Source of the DNA: Oscillospiraceae bacterium
GTDB lineage: Bacteria > Bacillota > Clostridia > Oscillospirales > Ruminococcaceae
Assembly: GCA_021199355.1 (NCBI GenBank)
Contig: JAJQIF010000006.1
Coordinates: 1 to 48,576 of the forward strand
DNA: 48,576 bases
Direction of reading: 5' to 3'
A program made the position numbers and the translations under genes. The notes under the pieces are model-generated. The model saw only the letters and a list, made by a program, of their open reading frames with translations. It was not told the DNA's origin and did not search any database. This document shows positions 23,430 through 30,912 of the stretch, in pieces (the stretch's first letter is position 1; every line of letters starts with the position of its first letter).

Positions 23430-24199
23430 AAACCTCTCAGTTCACGGAGCATTGCCGCCTTATCGGGGCTTCGCATGAAGGTCTCGCCGATAAGTACGGC
23501 GTTGACGTTCTCGTCTTCAAGCTTCTTAACGTCGTCCCTCGTCTTGATTCCGCTTTCGGAAATGAAGATTATATCGGAAGGCACAAGTTTGCGGAGCCTT
23601 GCCGAATTCGTGATGTCGACGGTGAAATCTTTTAAGTTGCGGTTGTTCACTCCGACAATTCTCGCTCCCGCAGAAAGTGCGGATTTCACTTCATCCTCGT
23701 CGTGAGCCTCGACTATACAGGACAGCCCGAGCTTGTCGGCGATGGCGATATATCTCTTGAGCGTTTCCGTATCAAGAAGCGCGCATATCAGAAGCACCGC
23801 ATCGGCTCCGATGGTCAGAGCTTCATAAATCTGGTACTCGTCGACGGTGAAATCTTTTCTTAATATCGGAATTGAGACCTCCCGGCGAATTTCGCTCAGA
23901 TATTGATTGCTTCCAAGAAAGTACTTCGGCTCGGTGAGAACGCTTATGGCATCCGCACCGGCTTTTTCGTAGTCCCGGGCGATATCGAGGTACGGAAAGT
24001 CGGGGGCTATCAGCCCTTTTGAGGGCGAAGCCCGCTTGACCTCGCAGATGAATGAAATTCCGGGCTCACGGAGCTTCTCTTCGAGATAGAAGGGCTTCTC
24101 TTTTTTGATGGAAAGCGCCTGCTCGACCACTTCCGGGGCTTCGAGCTTGCTTTTTTCAACCCGCTTTCTTGTACTGCGGGCAAGTTCGTCCAAAATCAT
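23426..24199 (-). CDS. trpC: Indole-3-glycerol phosphate synthase
   Basis: The 257-residue TIM barrel closes the indole ring. Key stretches are FICEVKRASPSKG (catalytic lysine), LRKDFTVDEYQIYE (catalytic lysine and following acidic residue), IVEAHDEDEV and VGVNNRNLKDF, and ISESGIKTRDD for the phosphate. Two bases separate it from trpD and it overlaps trpF. Confidence 0.96.
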   Translation of the reverse strand: MILDELARSTRKRVEKSKLEAPEVVEQALSIKKEKPFYLEEKLREPGISFICEVKRASPSKGLIAPDFPYLDIARDYEKAGADAISVLTEPKYFLGSNQYLSEIRREVSIPILRKDFTVDEYQIYEALTIGADAVLLICALLDTETLKRYIAIADKLGLSCIVEAHDEDEVKSALSAGARIVGVNNRNLKDFTVDITNSARLRKLVPSDIIFISESGIKTRDDVKKLEDENVNAVLIGETFMRSPDKAAMLRELRGL

Positions 24200-24201
24200 C
24201 T

Positions 24202-25224
24202 TTATTCCTCGTTCGAAAGCTTGACGAGCTCCTCAAGCTTGGCATAAGCCTTGCCGGAGTCGATAAGCTCTCCCGCCAGTGCTACGCAATCTTTAAGAGT
24301 ACCGTTAGCTCCTCCGATATACAGACCCAAAGCACTGTTGAGGAGCACAGCGTCGCGCTTCGGTCCCCTCTCCTCGCCCTTGAGGATTCGTCTCGCTGTC
24401 TCGGCATTTTCCTCGGGGGTGCCGCCACGGAGGGCGCCCGGCTCAGCTCTTGTAAGACCGACCTGCTCAGGGCTCAGGAAGAAGCTTACTGCTCTGCCGT
24501 TGTTGATTTCGCTGATGGTGGTTGTGTCGCAGATGGTGGCTTCGTCGAGTCCGTCGTGACCGTGAACAACCATAGCACGCTTGATGCCAAGCTTTATGAG
24601 AACTTCGGAAAGAGGAGTTACGAGCTTTTCGTCATATACTCCGAGTACCTGCAATTTTGCCTTTGCCGGATTTGCAAGAGGACCCAAGACATTGAAGATA
24701 TTTCTGATGCCGATTTCACGTCTTACGGGGGCGGCATATTTCATGGCTGAATGATAGGTCTGTGCGAACATGAAGCACATGCCCATTTTGTTGAGGAGTT
24801 CGAGGTTCTTCTCGGGGGTCAGGTTGACATTGACGCCGAGACGCTCGAGGCAGTCAACGCTTCCGCACTTTGAGGACATGCTTCTGTTGCCGTGCTTGCC
24901 GATTTTGACTCCGCCCGCTCCGATAACGAAGGCTGAAATGGTCGATACATTGATGGTGTAGGCGGCATCTCCGCCGGTGCCGACGATATCGAGGACGTCC
25001 ATATCGCCGGTGTCCATCGGAAGGCTCTTCTCCCTCAGAACCGTTGCGCAGGCGGTTATTTCGTCGATGGTCTCGCCCTTCATTCTGAGTGCCGTCAGGA
25101 ACGCGCCCATCTGTGCGTTGGTGGTTTTGCCCTCCATGATGTCGCCGAAGACGGCTTTCATCTCGTCAAAGGTTAAGTCTTCTCTTTCTACGACCTTACC
25201 TATCATTTCCTGAATTCTTTCCAT
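24202..25224 (-). CDS. trpD: Anthranilate phosphoribosyltransferase
   Basis: The 340-residue enzyme attaches phosphoribose to anthranilate. GTGGDAAYTINVST binds the PRPP, KHGNRSMSSKCGS is the conserved loop that follows, and GPLANPAKAKLQVLGVY and VHGHDGLDEAT complete the family pattern. It is a stand-alone TrpD, not fused to TrpG. One base separates it from trpG. Confidence 0.96.
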   Translation of the reverse strand: MERIQEMIGKVVEREDLTFDEMKAVFGDIMEGKTTNAQMGAFLTALRMKGETIDEITACATVLREKSLPMDTGDMDVLDIVGTGGDAAYTINVSTISAFVIGAGGVKIGKHGNRSMSSKCGSVDCLERLGVNVNLTPEKNLELLNKMGMCFMFAQTYHSAMKYAAPVRREIGIRNIFNVLGPLANPAKAKLQVLGVYDEKLVTPLSEVLIKLGIKRAMVVHGHDGLDEATICDTTTISEINNGRAVSFFLSPEQVGLTRAEPGALRGGTPEENAETARRILKGEERGPKRDAVLLNSALGLYIGGANGTLKDCVALAGELIDSGKAYAKLEELVKLSNEE

Positions 25225-25225
25225 G

Positions 25226-25801
25226 TCAATGTACCTCCGTTTTAATAAAGTTTTCTATGATTTCTTTGCCCATCGGGGTCATGATTGACTCGGGATGGAA
25301 TTGAATACCGAATGTAGGAGCATCGCGGTGCTCCACCGCCATTACCGTGCCGTCGTCCGATTCTGCTATGATTCGGAGCGTGTCGGGAATGGTGTATTTG
25401 TCCGCCGCAAGGGAATGGTATCTCGCCGCCCGAATTATCGGGGGAAGTCCCCGGAAAATCTCGCTTCCGCTTGCTATGTGGATGTCGCTCTGCTTGCCGT
25501 GCATGAGGGTCGGGGCGTAGGTGACGGTCGCGCCGTAGACCTCGCAGATTGCCTGATGCCCGAGGCATACGCCCAGAATAGGATATTTGCCGTTAAGCTC
25601 CCTTATTACTTCCTCGCAGACCCCCGCATCCTTCGGCTTGCCGGGTCCGGGAGAGATTACGATTCGGTCTGGGTTGAGCTTCTCGATTTCCGGGACGGTG
25701 ATGGCGTCGTTTCTCACGACTTTCACGTCCGGGTCGTACTGACCGATAAGCTGAACAAGATTATATGTGAAGCTGTCGTAGTTGTCTATAAGAAGTACCA
25801 T
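25226..25801 (-). CDS. trpG: Anthranilate synthase glutamine amidotransferase subunit
   Basis: The 191-residue class I amidotransferase supplies ammonia to TrpE. ISPGPGKPKDAG forms the oxyanion region, LGVCLGHQAI carries the nucleophilic cysteine, and FGIQFHPESIMTP carries the catalytic His and Glu. It lies 11 nt after trpE. Relatives can also serve folate synthesis (PabA), but the trp operon setting favours TrpG. Confidence 0.95.
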   Translation of the reverse strand: MVLLIDNYDSFTYNLVQLIGQYDPDVKVVRNDAITVPEIEKLNPDRIVISPGPGKPKDAGVCEEVIRELNGKYPILGVCLGHQAICEVYGATVTYAPTLMHGKQSDIHIASGSEIFRGLPPIIRAARYHSLAADKYTIPDTLRIIAESDDGTVMAVEHRDAPTFGIQFHPESIMTPMGKEIIENFIKTEVH

Positions 25802-25812
25802 TAAACCGCCTC

Positions 25813-27276
25813 CTATCTTACTTCGGAAGTGCGCTTGATTGCTTCCGCCATAGCGGTTGCCTTATTGATGCACTCCTGATACTCGCTCTCGGGAACGCTG
25901 TCATAAACGATTCCCGCTCCTGCCTGAACGTAGACCTTGCCGTTTTTCTTTGATGCCATTCTTATTGCGATGCACATATCCATATTTCCCTTGAAGTCGA
26001 TATATCCGACCGCTCCGCCATAGACGCCGCGGTTCACTCCCTCAAGCTCGGAGATTATCTCGCAGGCTCTGTACTTTGGCGCTCCCGAAAGGGTTCCCGC
26101 AGGAAGTACTGCCGAAAGTGCGTCGAACTGGTCCAAGCCTTCTCTCAGCTTTCCACGAACGGTCGAGGCGATATGGATTACATGCGAATACTTTAGAATT
26201 TCCTTGTAGCCCTCGACGTGGACGGTGCCGTACTCGCTGACCTTGCCGATGTCGTTTCGTCCGAGGTCGACGAGCATGTTGTGCTCACTGAGTTCTTTCT
26301 CGTCAGACAAGAGACCCGAAATCAGCTCGTTGTCTTCGGCTTCCGTCTTACCCCTCTTTCTTGTTCCCGCAATCGGGAAGGTGGAAACCACTCCGTTCGA
26401 TATCGAAACTATCGTCTCGGGCGAGGCTCCCGCAATTTCGCAGTCGTCATATTTCATATAGAACATGTAGGGCGAAGGGTTGATTGTCCGGAGGACTCTG
26501 TAGGTATTGAGGAGGCTTCCCTCAAACTCGGCTTCGAGGCGGTTCGAGATTACAGCCTGGAAGATGTCACCCTCACGGATATACTCTTTGGTCTTTCTGA
26601 CCATATCGCAATATTCATCCTTTGAGAAGAGCGGCTTGAACTCGCCTTTGATTCCGGCGTATTCTTCGGAGTAGGAGGGCTCTTTTGTTAAGAGCGTGCA
26701 GAGCTGTTCTAATTCCACTACTCCCCTGTTATAATTTTCCTCGAAATTGTCGGTCTTGATGTTGTTGATGACGATTATCTTCTGCCGCAGTCTGTCGAAG
26801 CAGATGACTTTATCAAAGAGTAAGAGATCGAAATCGTAGAAGTTGCCGTCGTCTTTGAGATTGAGATTCAGTGTCGGCTCGGCGTATCTTATATAATTAT
26901 ATGAGAAATATCCGACGAAGCCGCCCGTGAAGGGTGGAAGCCCCTCGACCTTCGGGCTCTTGTACTGGGCTAAAATATCGCGAAGCACCGAGTTGGGGTC
27001 ACTCGTTTTCTGCTTTATCGTCACGTTCGAGATAATCTCGATGTCTTCGCCCTTGCCTCTTACTTCCAAGGCAGGGTCGAAACCTAAGTAGGAATATCTC
27101 CCCCACTTGTCGCCGCCCTCGACGCTCTCAAGAAGATAATATTTCACGCTCATTTTCTTCAGGATTTTCAGCGTCTGAATCGGCGTCCGAAGGTCGGAAT
27201 AAATCTCCTCGGACAGCGGAACAACGCTCATTCCCTCGGCAAGCTTTTTCGCATTTTCATAATTGGGATTAGTCAC
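25813..27276 (-). CDS. trpE: Anthranilate synthase component I
   Basis: The 487-residue enzyme makes anthranilate from chorismate. The start is GTG at 27276, 7 nt after GGAG; an upstream in-frame TTG at 27300 lies in the terminator of the leader. The N-terminal LLESVEGGDKWGRYSYLG has the LLES segment that senses tryptophan in feedback-inhibited enzymes. The C-terminal chorismate-binding domain has FQAVISNRLE, SPSPYMFY-type (INPSPYMFYMKYDD), GASPETIV, PIAGTRKRG and AGTLSGAPK. It is the first gene after a T-box leader. Confidence 0.96.
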   Translation of the reverse strand: MTNPNYENAKKLAEGMSVVPLSEEIYSDLRTPIQTLKILKKMSVKYYLLESVEGGDKWGRYSYLGFDPALEVRGKGEDIEIISNVTIKQKTSDPNSVLRDILAQYKSPKVEGLPPFTGGFVGYFSYNYIRYAEPTLNLNLKDDGNFYDFDLLLFDKVICFDRLRQKIIVINNIKTDNFEENYNRGVVELEQLCTLLTKEPSYSEEYAGIKGEFKPLFSKDEYCDMVRKTKEYIREGDIFQAVISNRLEAEFEGSLLNTYRVLRTINPSPYMFYMKYDDCEIAGASPETIVSISNGVVSTFPIAGTRKRGKTEAEDNELISGLLSDEKELSEHNMLVDLGRNDIGKVSEYGTVHVEGYKEILKYSHVIHIASTVRGKLREGLDQFDALSAVLPAGTLSGAPKYRACEIISELEGVNRGVYGGAVGYIDFKGNMDMCIAIRMASKKNGKVYVQAGAGIVYDSVPESEYQECINKATAMAEAIKRTSEVR

Positions 27277-27650
27277 AGAATCAACTCCTCGATATAACAA
27301 AAATCGTCCTCAGTCTGTTTTTAAGACCAAGGACGAGAAATTTCTATTCCCGCGGTACCACCTTGATTTGCAGTTTTCATGGAAAACTGCACGCCTCTAC
27401 GGAGTACAAACATACCCCTTGCGATTCACGCACGCATAACGTCATGGAATACTCAGGTGGTGCCAATCACGACACAAGCCCTTTGACCATGCCCTCGGCG
27501 GTCCATTTGACAAGCTGCAATTCTACGAGGCTCCCAGCCCTTTGGAAACCGTTAGGGTTCCAAATTGTCCCCGCTCTCTGTGAGCGCACACGCCCTGTCG
27601 GGCATTTGCTTGCCTTTATCTCCGCTTCATCGGTTTAAAGTGATTATCTA
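27277..27650 (-). ncRNA. T-box riboswitch leader of the trp operon
   Basis: On the minus strand the conserved T-box AAGGTGGTACCGCGGG lies at 27364-27349, followed by a terminator just before trpE. The bulge in the antiterminator formed with this sequence would pair with the free 3' end of uncharged tRNA. The operon identity implies tRNA-Trp. A candidate specifier TGG is at 27505-27503 inside a CCTCG/CGAGG hairpin, but I could not fold the long leader and do not claim it firmly. Confidence 0.92.
27297..27336 (-). terminator. T-box regulated terminator upstream of trpE
   Basis: On the minus strand CGTCCTTGGTCT pairs with AGACTGAGGACG around a TAAAAAC loop and is followed by ATTTTTGTT. Its 5' arm lies shortly after the T-box sequence, so it is the attenuator. 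Confidence 0.88.
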
Positions 27651-27656
27651 CAAATT

Positions 27657-27685
27657 ATTATACGCTACCGCGACGGATTTGTCAA
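27657..27685 (-). promoter_or_regulatory. Promoter of the trp operon
   Basis: On the minus strand TTGACA (27685-27680), 17 bp, TATAAT (27662-27657): a full-consensus promoter. The start falls near 27650, giving a leader of about 374 nt. Confidence 0.9.
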
Positions 27686-27726
27686 GCGTTTTTTTAAATA
27701 TTTCTGCAGGGCGCAGTAACCCACAG

Positions 27727-27751
27727 CGGGCGGATAATATCCGCCCCTACA
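27727..27751. repeat. Dispersed palindromic repeat (GGGCGGATAATATCCGCCC type)
   Basis: A 25-bp unit, with core GGGCGGATAATATCCGCCC and end CCTACA, is identical to the unit at 38465-38489 and, inverted with one difference, to 38418-38442. It lies 3 bp past the hydrogenase-like gene stop. Confidence 0.85.
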
Positions 27752-27754
27752 AGT

Positions 27755-29269
27755 TTATTCCGTAATCTCAAATTCGTGCTCGGTTTCGAGCGCATTTTTC
27801 TTCTCGGCGCCTTGGGCATAGCGATTTACCGCCGTGCTCGATTTTTCGACGGGCTGAAGGGTTCCGGCACCGGCGACACAGCCGCCCGGGCACGCCATTC
27901 CCTCAAGGAGATAGCCGTTGTACTTGCCGGCTTTCGCCATCTGGAGAAGCTTGCGGCACTCCCGGAGTCCCTGAGCCGACTCGGTTTTGACCTCGCGGTC
28001 GGGGTCGAGTTCATGAATGACGTCGGTGACTGCCTTGATAACGCCGCCCGAAACAGCGAAGATTCTGCCGTCGGCAGTGCCTTCGTTCAGCGGCACTTCC
28101 TCGTCGGGGGTTATCTCATCGAAATTAATCTCCTTCGCCTCGAACATGCCCATCAGCTCCTCGAACGTCAGAACAAAATCGACGTCGCTTCGGATTGTCC
28201 TTCTCGACGCTTCGAGCTTCTTTGCGGCGCAGGGACCGATGAAGGCGATGCAGGCGTCGGGGTGCTCGCTCTTGACCATTCTGGCGGTCAGAACCATCGG
28301 CGTCAACGCCATCGAGATATATCCCGAAAACTCGGGGAAGAGCTTTTTCGCCATCACCGACCACGAAGGACAGCAGGACGTCGCCATAAACGGCTGATTT
28401 GCGGGGACGTTCTCGACGAAGTCTTTAGCTTCATCTATAGCGCAGAGATCTGCGCCGATTGCGACTTCCGTGACTCCCGCGAAGCCAAGCTTTTTCATCG
28501 CCGCGGTGAGCTTTTCGGGGGTTGCTTTCGGTCCAAACTGACCGACGAATGCGGGAGCGACTATTGCTATGACTTCCTTGCCGGATTTGATAGCGTGGAT
28601 AAGCTGAAAAATCTGACCCTTGTCGACGATTGCGCCGAACGGGCAGTTGACAAGGCACATGCCACAGGAAACGCACTTGTCATAGTCAATCTGCGCTCTT
28701 CCCTGCTCGTCCGAATGGATGGCGTCCATTCCGCACGCCGAAGCACATGGGCGCTCCATCTTGTTTATCGCACCATAGGGGCAGACGGAAGCGCACTTGC
28801 CGCACTTGATGCACTTAGACTGGTCTATCACGGACTTGCCGTGGATAATCTCGATTGCGTGCTTCGGGCAGACCTCCTTGCAGGGATGAGCAAGGCAACC
28901 CTGACAGCAGTCGGTGACGTGATAGTGCGACTCGGGGCAGGCGTTGCAGGCGAACTTGATGATGTTTACAAGCGGCGGGTCGTAGTATTTCTCCGAAATC
29001 GCCGAAGCGTCGATTCCCTCGGCAACCGATTCGTGCTGGTCGATGGGTCGGAGCGGCAGACCGATGGCGAGCCTGAGTCTTTCCTCAACTATAGCTCTCT
29101 CCAAAAATATTGATTCTCTGTAGACCGCTTCGCTTCCCGGGACGATTTTATAGGGGAGCTCCGTTATCTTTTCGGCGTAGTCTCCGCCTTCATACGCCAA
29201 TCTTGCAACCTCGGTGAAGACCCTTCGTCTTATATCTGTAACCGAGTTGTATATTCCTCTCATAGCCAT
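27755..29269 (-). CDS. Monomeric [FeFe]-hydrogenase-like protein
   Basis: The 504-residue protein starts at ATG 29269 after AAAGGGGT. Its N-terminal part has a Cys-rich region (FACNACPE, DCCQGCLAHPCKEVCP; about 108-134) and ferredoxin-type CxxCxxCxxxCP clusters near 153-163 and 199-209. The H-domain shows the three signature loops: TSCCPSW (297-303), GPCAAKK (345-351) and EGMACPGGC (456-464). The second loop has Gly where the well-studied enzymes have Met (MPC), and the third ends VAGAG. This agrees with the group B type as I remember it. Hydrogen evolution or uptake with ferredoxin is probable but not certain. No maturases (HydEFG) are in the window. Confidence 0.85.
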   Translation of the reverse strand: MAMRGIYNSVTDIRRRVFTEVARLAYEGGDYAEKITELPYKIVPGSEAVYRESIFLERAIVEERLRLAIGLPLRPIDQHESVAEGIDASAISEKYYDPPLVNIIKFACNACPESHYHVTDCCQGCLAHPCKEVCPKHAIEIIHGKSVIDQSKCIKCGKCASVCPYGAINKMERPCASACGMDAIHSDEQGRAQIDYDKCVSCGMCLVNCPFGAIVDKGQIFQLIHAIKSGKEVIAIVAPAFVGQFGPKATPEKLTAAMKKLGFAGVTEVAIGADLCAIDEAKDFVENVPANQPFMATSCCPSWSVMAKKLFPEFSGYISMALTPMVLTARMVKSEHPDACIAFIGPCAAKKLEASRRTIRSDVDFVLTFEELMGMFEAKEINFDEITPDEEVPLNEGTADGRIFAVSGGVIKAVTDVIHELDPDREVKTESAQGLRECRKLLQMAKAGKYNGYLLEGMACPGGCVAGAGTLQPVEKSSTAVNRYAQGAEKKNALETEHEFEITE

Positions 29270-29415
29270 GGTGATGACCCCTTTCTTCATCTTTTCTTTC
29301 GAAGAAAGTATACCATATGTGGGCGAAAAGTTCAATATAATATTTGTGCCAATTTTTAAAAAGAAAGAGCCGCCGGTTGAGTGAAAAGAATCTCGGAATA
29401 GATTTTCCGACAGGC

Positions 29416-29444
29416 TTGACTTAAAACCGAAAAATAGCTATAAT
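29416..29444 (+). promoter_or_regulatory. Promoter of tmk
   Basis: TTGACT (29416-29421), a 17-bp spacer and TATAAT (29439-29444). Confidence 0.8.
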
Positions 29445-29480
29445 ATCCGATAGAATATCTTTGCAAGGACTGATTTTGAT

Positions 29481-30095
29481 ATGAAAAAGCCGCTTTTTAT
29501 CGCCGTTGAGGGCTTGGACGGCTCGGGAAAAGGCACACAGATTAAGATGCTCGCCTCTCGGCTTGAATCCGAAGGCACTAAAATATACTTAACAAGCGAG
29601 CCGACCCAGTTCACGACCGGTGGACTTATAAGGGACGCCCTTGCAGGGCTGACAAAGAGAACTCCTGCCGAGCTTGCGGGGCTGTTTCTTTCCGACAGAA
29701 TTGCTCACTGCCAGTCGCCGAATGTCGGCATCAAGCATATGCTCGAGAGCGGCGTTACAGTCATCACCGACAGATATTACTATTCATCGTTTGCATATCA
29801 GGGCATGGACACGGATTTGGATTGGGTAATGAAGGCAAACTTAGATTGCCCAGATATCATAAAGCCCGACGTCTGCATCTTCTTGGATGTCCCGTCGGAT
29901 GTCTGCGACAGTAGGATTGAGAACGGCAGAGCTTCGAGGGAGATTTACGAGAAGCGTGAGACCATAGAAAGAACCCGTCAAAAATACTTCGGAGTCTTCT
30001 CAAGGCTTCCCGACCACAATATAAAAATCGTAAACGCCGTCGGCGACCCCGAGGAAATCGCAGACCGGGTTTACGAAGCAATCGCAAATATATAA
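29481..30095 (+). CDS. tmk: Thymidylate kinase
   Basis: The 204-residue P-loop kinase phosphorylates dTMP to dTDP. FIAVEGLDGSGKGTQ is the Walker A region, with the family EGLDGSGK form; TSEPT follows, and TDRYYYSSFAYQG is the conserved DR-Y dTMP-binding segment. The lid region is near ENGRASREIYEKRE. It is a single-gene unit with its own promoter and a shared hairpin terminator. Confidence 0.93.
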   Translation: MKKPLFIAVEGLDGSGKGTQIKMLASRLESEGTKIYLTSEPTQFTTGGLIRDALAGLTKRTPAELAGLFLSDRIAHCQSPNVGIKHMLESGVTVITDRYYYSSFAYQGMDTDLDWVMKANLDCPDIIKPDVCIFLDVPSDVCDSRIENGRASREIYEKRETIERTRQKYFGVFSRLPDHNIKIVNAVGDPEEIADRVYEAIANI

Positions 30096-30097
30096 CA

Positions 30098-30131
30098 AAA
30101 AAGCGCACCGGCTACTAACCGATGCGCTTTG
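30098..30131. terminator. Bidirectional terminator
   Basis: AAAGCGCA and TGCGCTTT pair, the stem continues inward as CGG/CCG across one mismatch, and the loop is CTACTAA. A long T-run follows on the minus strand, so it mainly ends the adhE/phosphotransferase operon; it also lies just past tmk. Confidence 0.82.
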
Positions 30132-30144
30132 ATGTTTCTAAAGA

Positions 30145-30894
30145 TTATTCGTACTCAACGACATTGACCCAAGAAAGAAGGAATTCCCTCTCCGCTTCGT
30201 TGCCCTTTACGGACTGGGACGCGGCTACGATGGGCATCCACTTCTCGACGTATTGGCGGGCGGTATTGGACTTCTTGCAGAAGAGATTCAGATACTTCTT
30301 TGCAAGAGGCATATTGCCCTTGAGGCAGAAGAGAAGGTAGGTTCTTGCTACGTCTGCGGAAGCGTTGCCCTGAGTGGCGTGCGACCAGTCAAGAACGTGC
30401 GGAACGCCGTCTTTGTCAATGATGATGTTTGAGGGGTTGAAGTCGCCGTGGCAGAGCTTGTCGTGGTTCGGCATCGACTCGAGGCGCATTCTGAGCTCGT
30501 AACGGGTTGTAGCGTCGATGTCGGCTTCGCCCATTTTGCGGTTCATCTTGTCCTTGAGCTTGTTGAGGCTCGGGCTCTTGAGGGAGTGCATCTTAATCTG
30601 CAAATCGACGAAGAGCTCAAGATACTCATCCATCTTCTCGGGGTGAGCGTCCATGAGGTCCTGAAGCGTTTCGCCCTCGATGAATTCGGAAACGATTGCC
30701 CACTGACCGTCCTGAGTGGTAACCTCGATTATCTCGGGGATGTCAAAGCCGGTCTCCTCTACTCTTGCCTGATTCAGAGCCTCGTTGAGGATGTCAGCCT
30801 TGGAGTAGCCCTTCTCGAACATTTTGATACAACGGTCGCCGTCGCGGTAGATCGTTTTTGTCTTTCTTACGGAAATAACATTATCAAGATTCAT
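30145..30894 (-). CDS. Aminoglycoside-phosphotransferase-fold protein (TIGR02172-like)
   Basis: The 249-residue protein has a protein-kinase-like fold: WAIVSEFIEGETLQDLM corresponds to the hinge, LCHGDFNPSNIIID to the catalytic loop (Asp in HGDFNPSN) and HVLDWSHATQGNASAD to the metal-binding Asp region. This set fits the APH/choline-kinase superfamily and the TIGR02172-type paralogues seen in fibre-degrading anaerobes. The substrate is unknown; a resistance role should not be assumed. ATG 30894 has AGGAAGGAG 8 nt upstream. It follows adhE by 18 nt and shares its transcript. Confidence 0.82.
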   Translation of the reverse strand: MNLDNVISVRKTKTIYRDGDRCIKMFEKGYSKADILNEALNQARVEETGFDIPEIIEVTTQDGQWAIVSEFIEGETLQDLMDAHPEKMDEYLELFVDLQIKMHSLKSPSLNKLKDKMNRKMGEADIDATTRYELRMRLESMPNHDKLCHGDFNPSNIIIDKDGVPHVLDWSHATQGNASADVARTYLLFCLKGNMPLAKKYLNLFCKKSNTARQYVEKWMPIVAASQSVKGNEAEREFLLSWVNVVEYE

Positions 30895-30912
30895 TATCGT
30901 CACTCCTTCCTG

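Noticed and set aside
27776-29113. Long open frame on the plus strand.
   Set aside because: It is antisense to the hydrogenase-like gene with its cysteine motifs.
30145-30894. Aminoglycoside resistance gene.
   Set aside because: Only the general kinase-like fold is supported; it lies in an adhE operon and nothing ties it to antibiotic modification.
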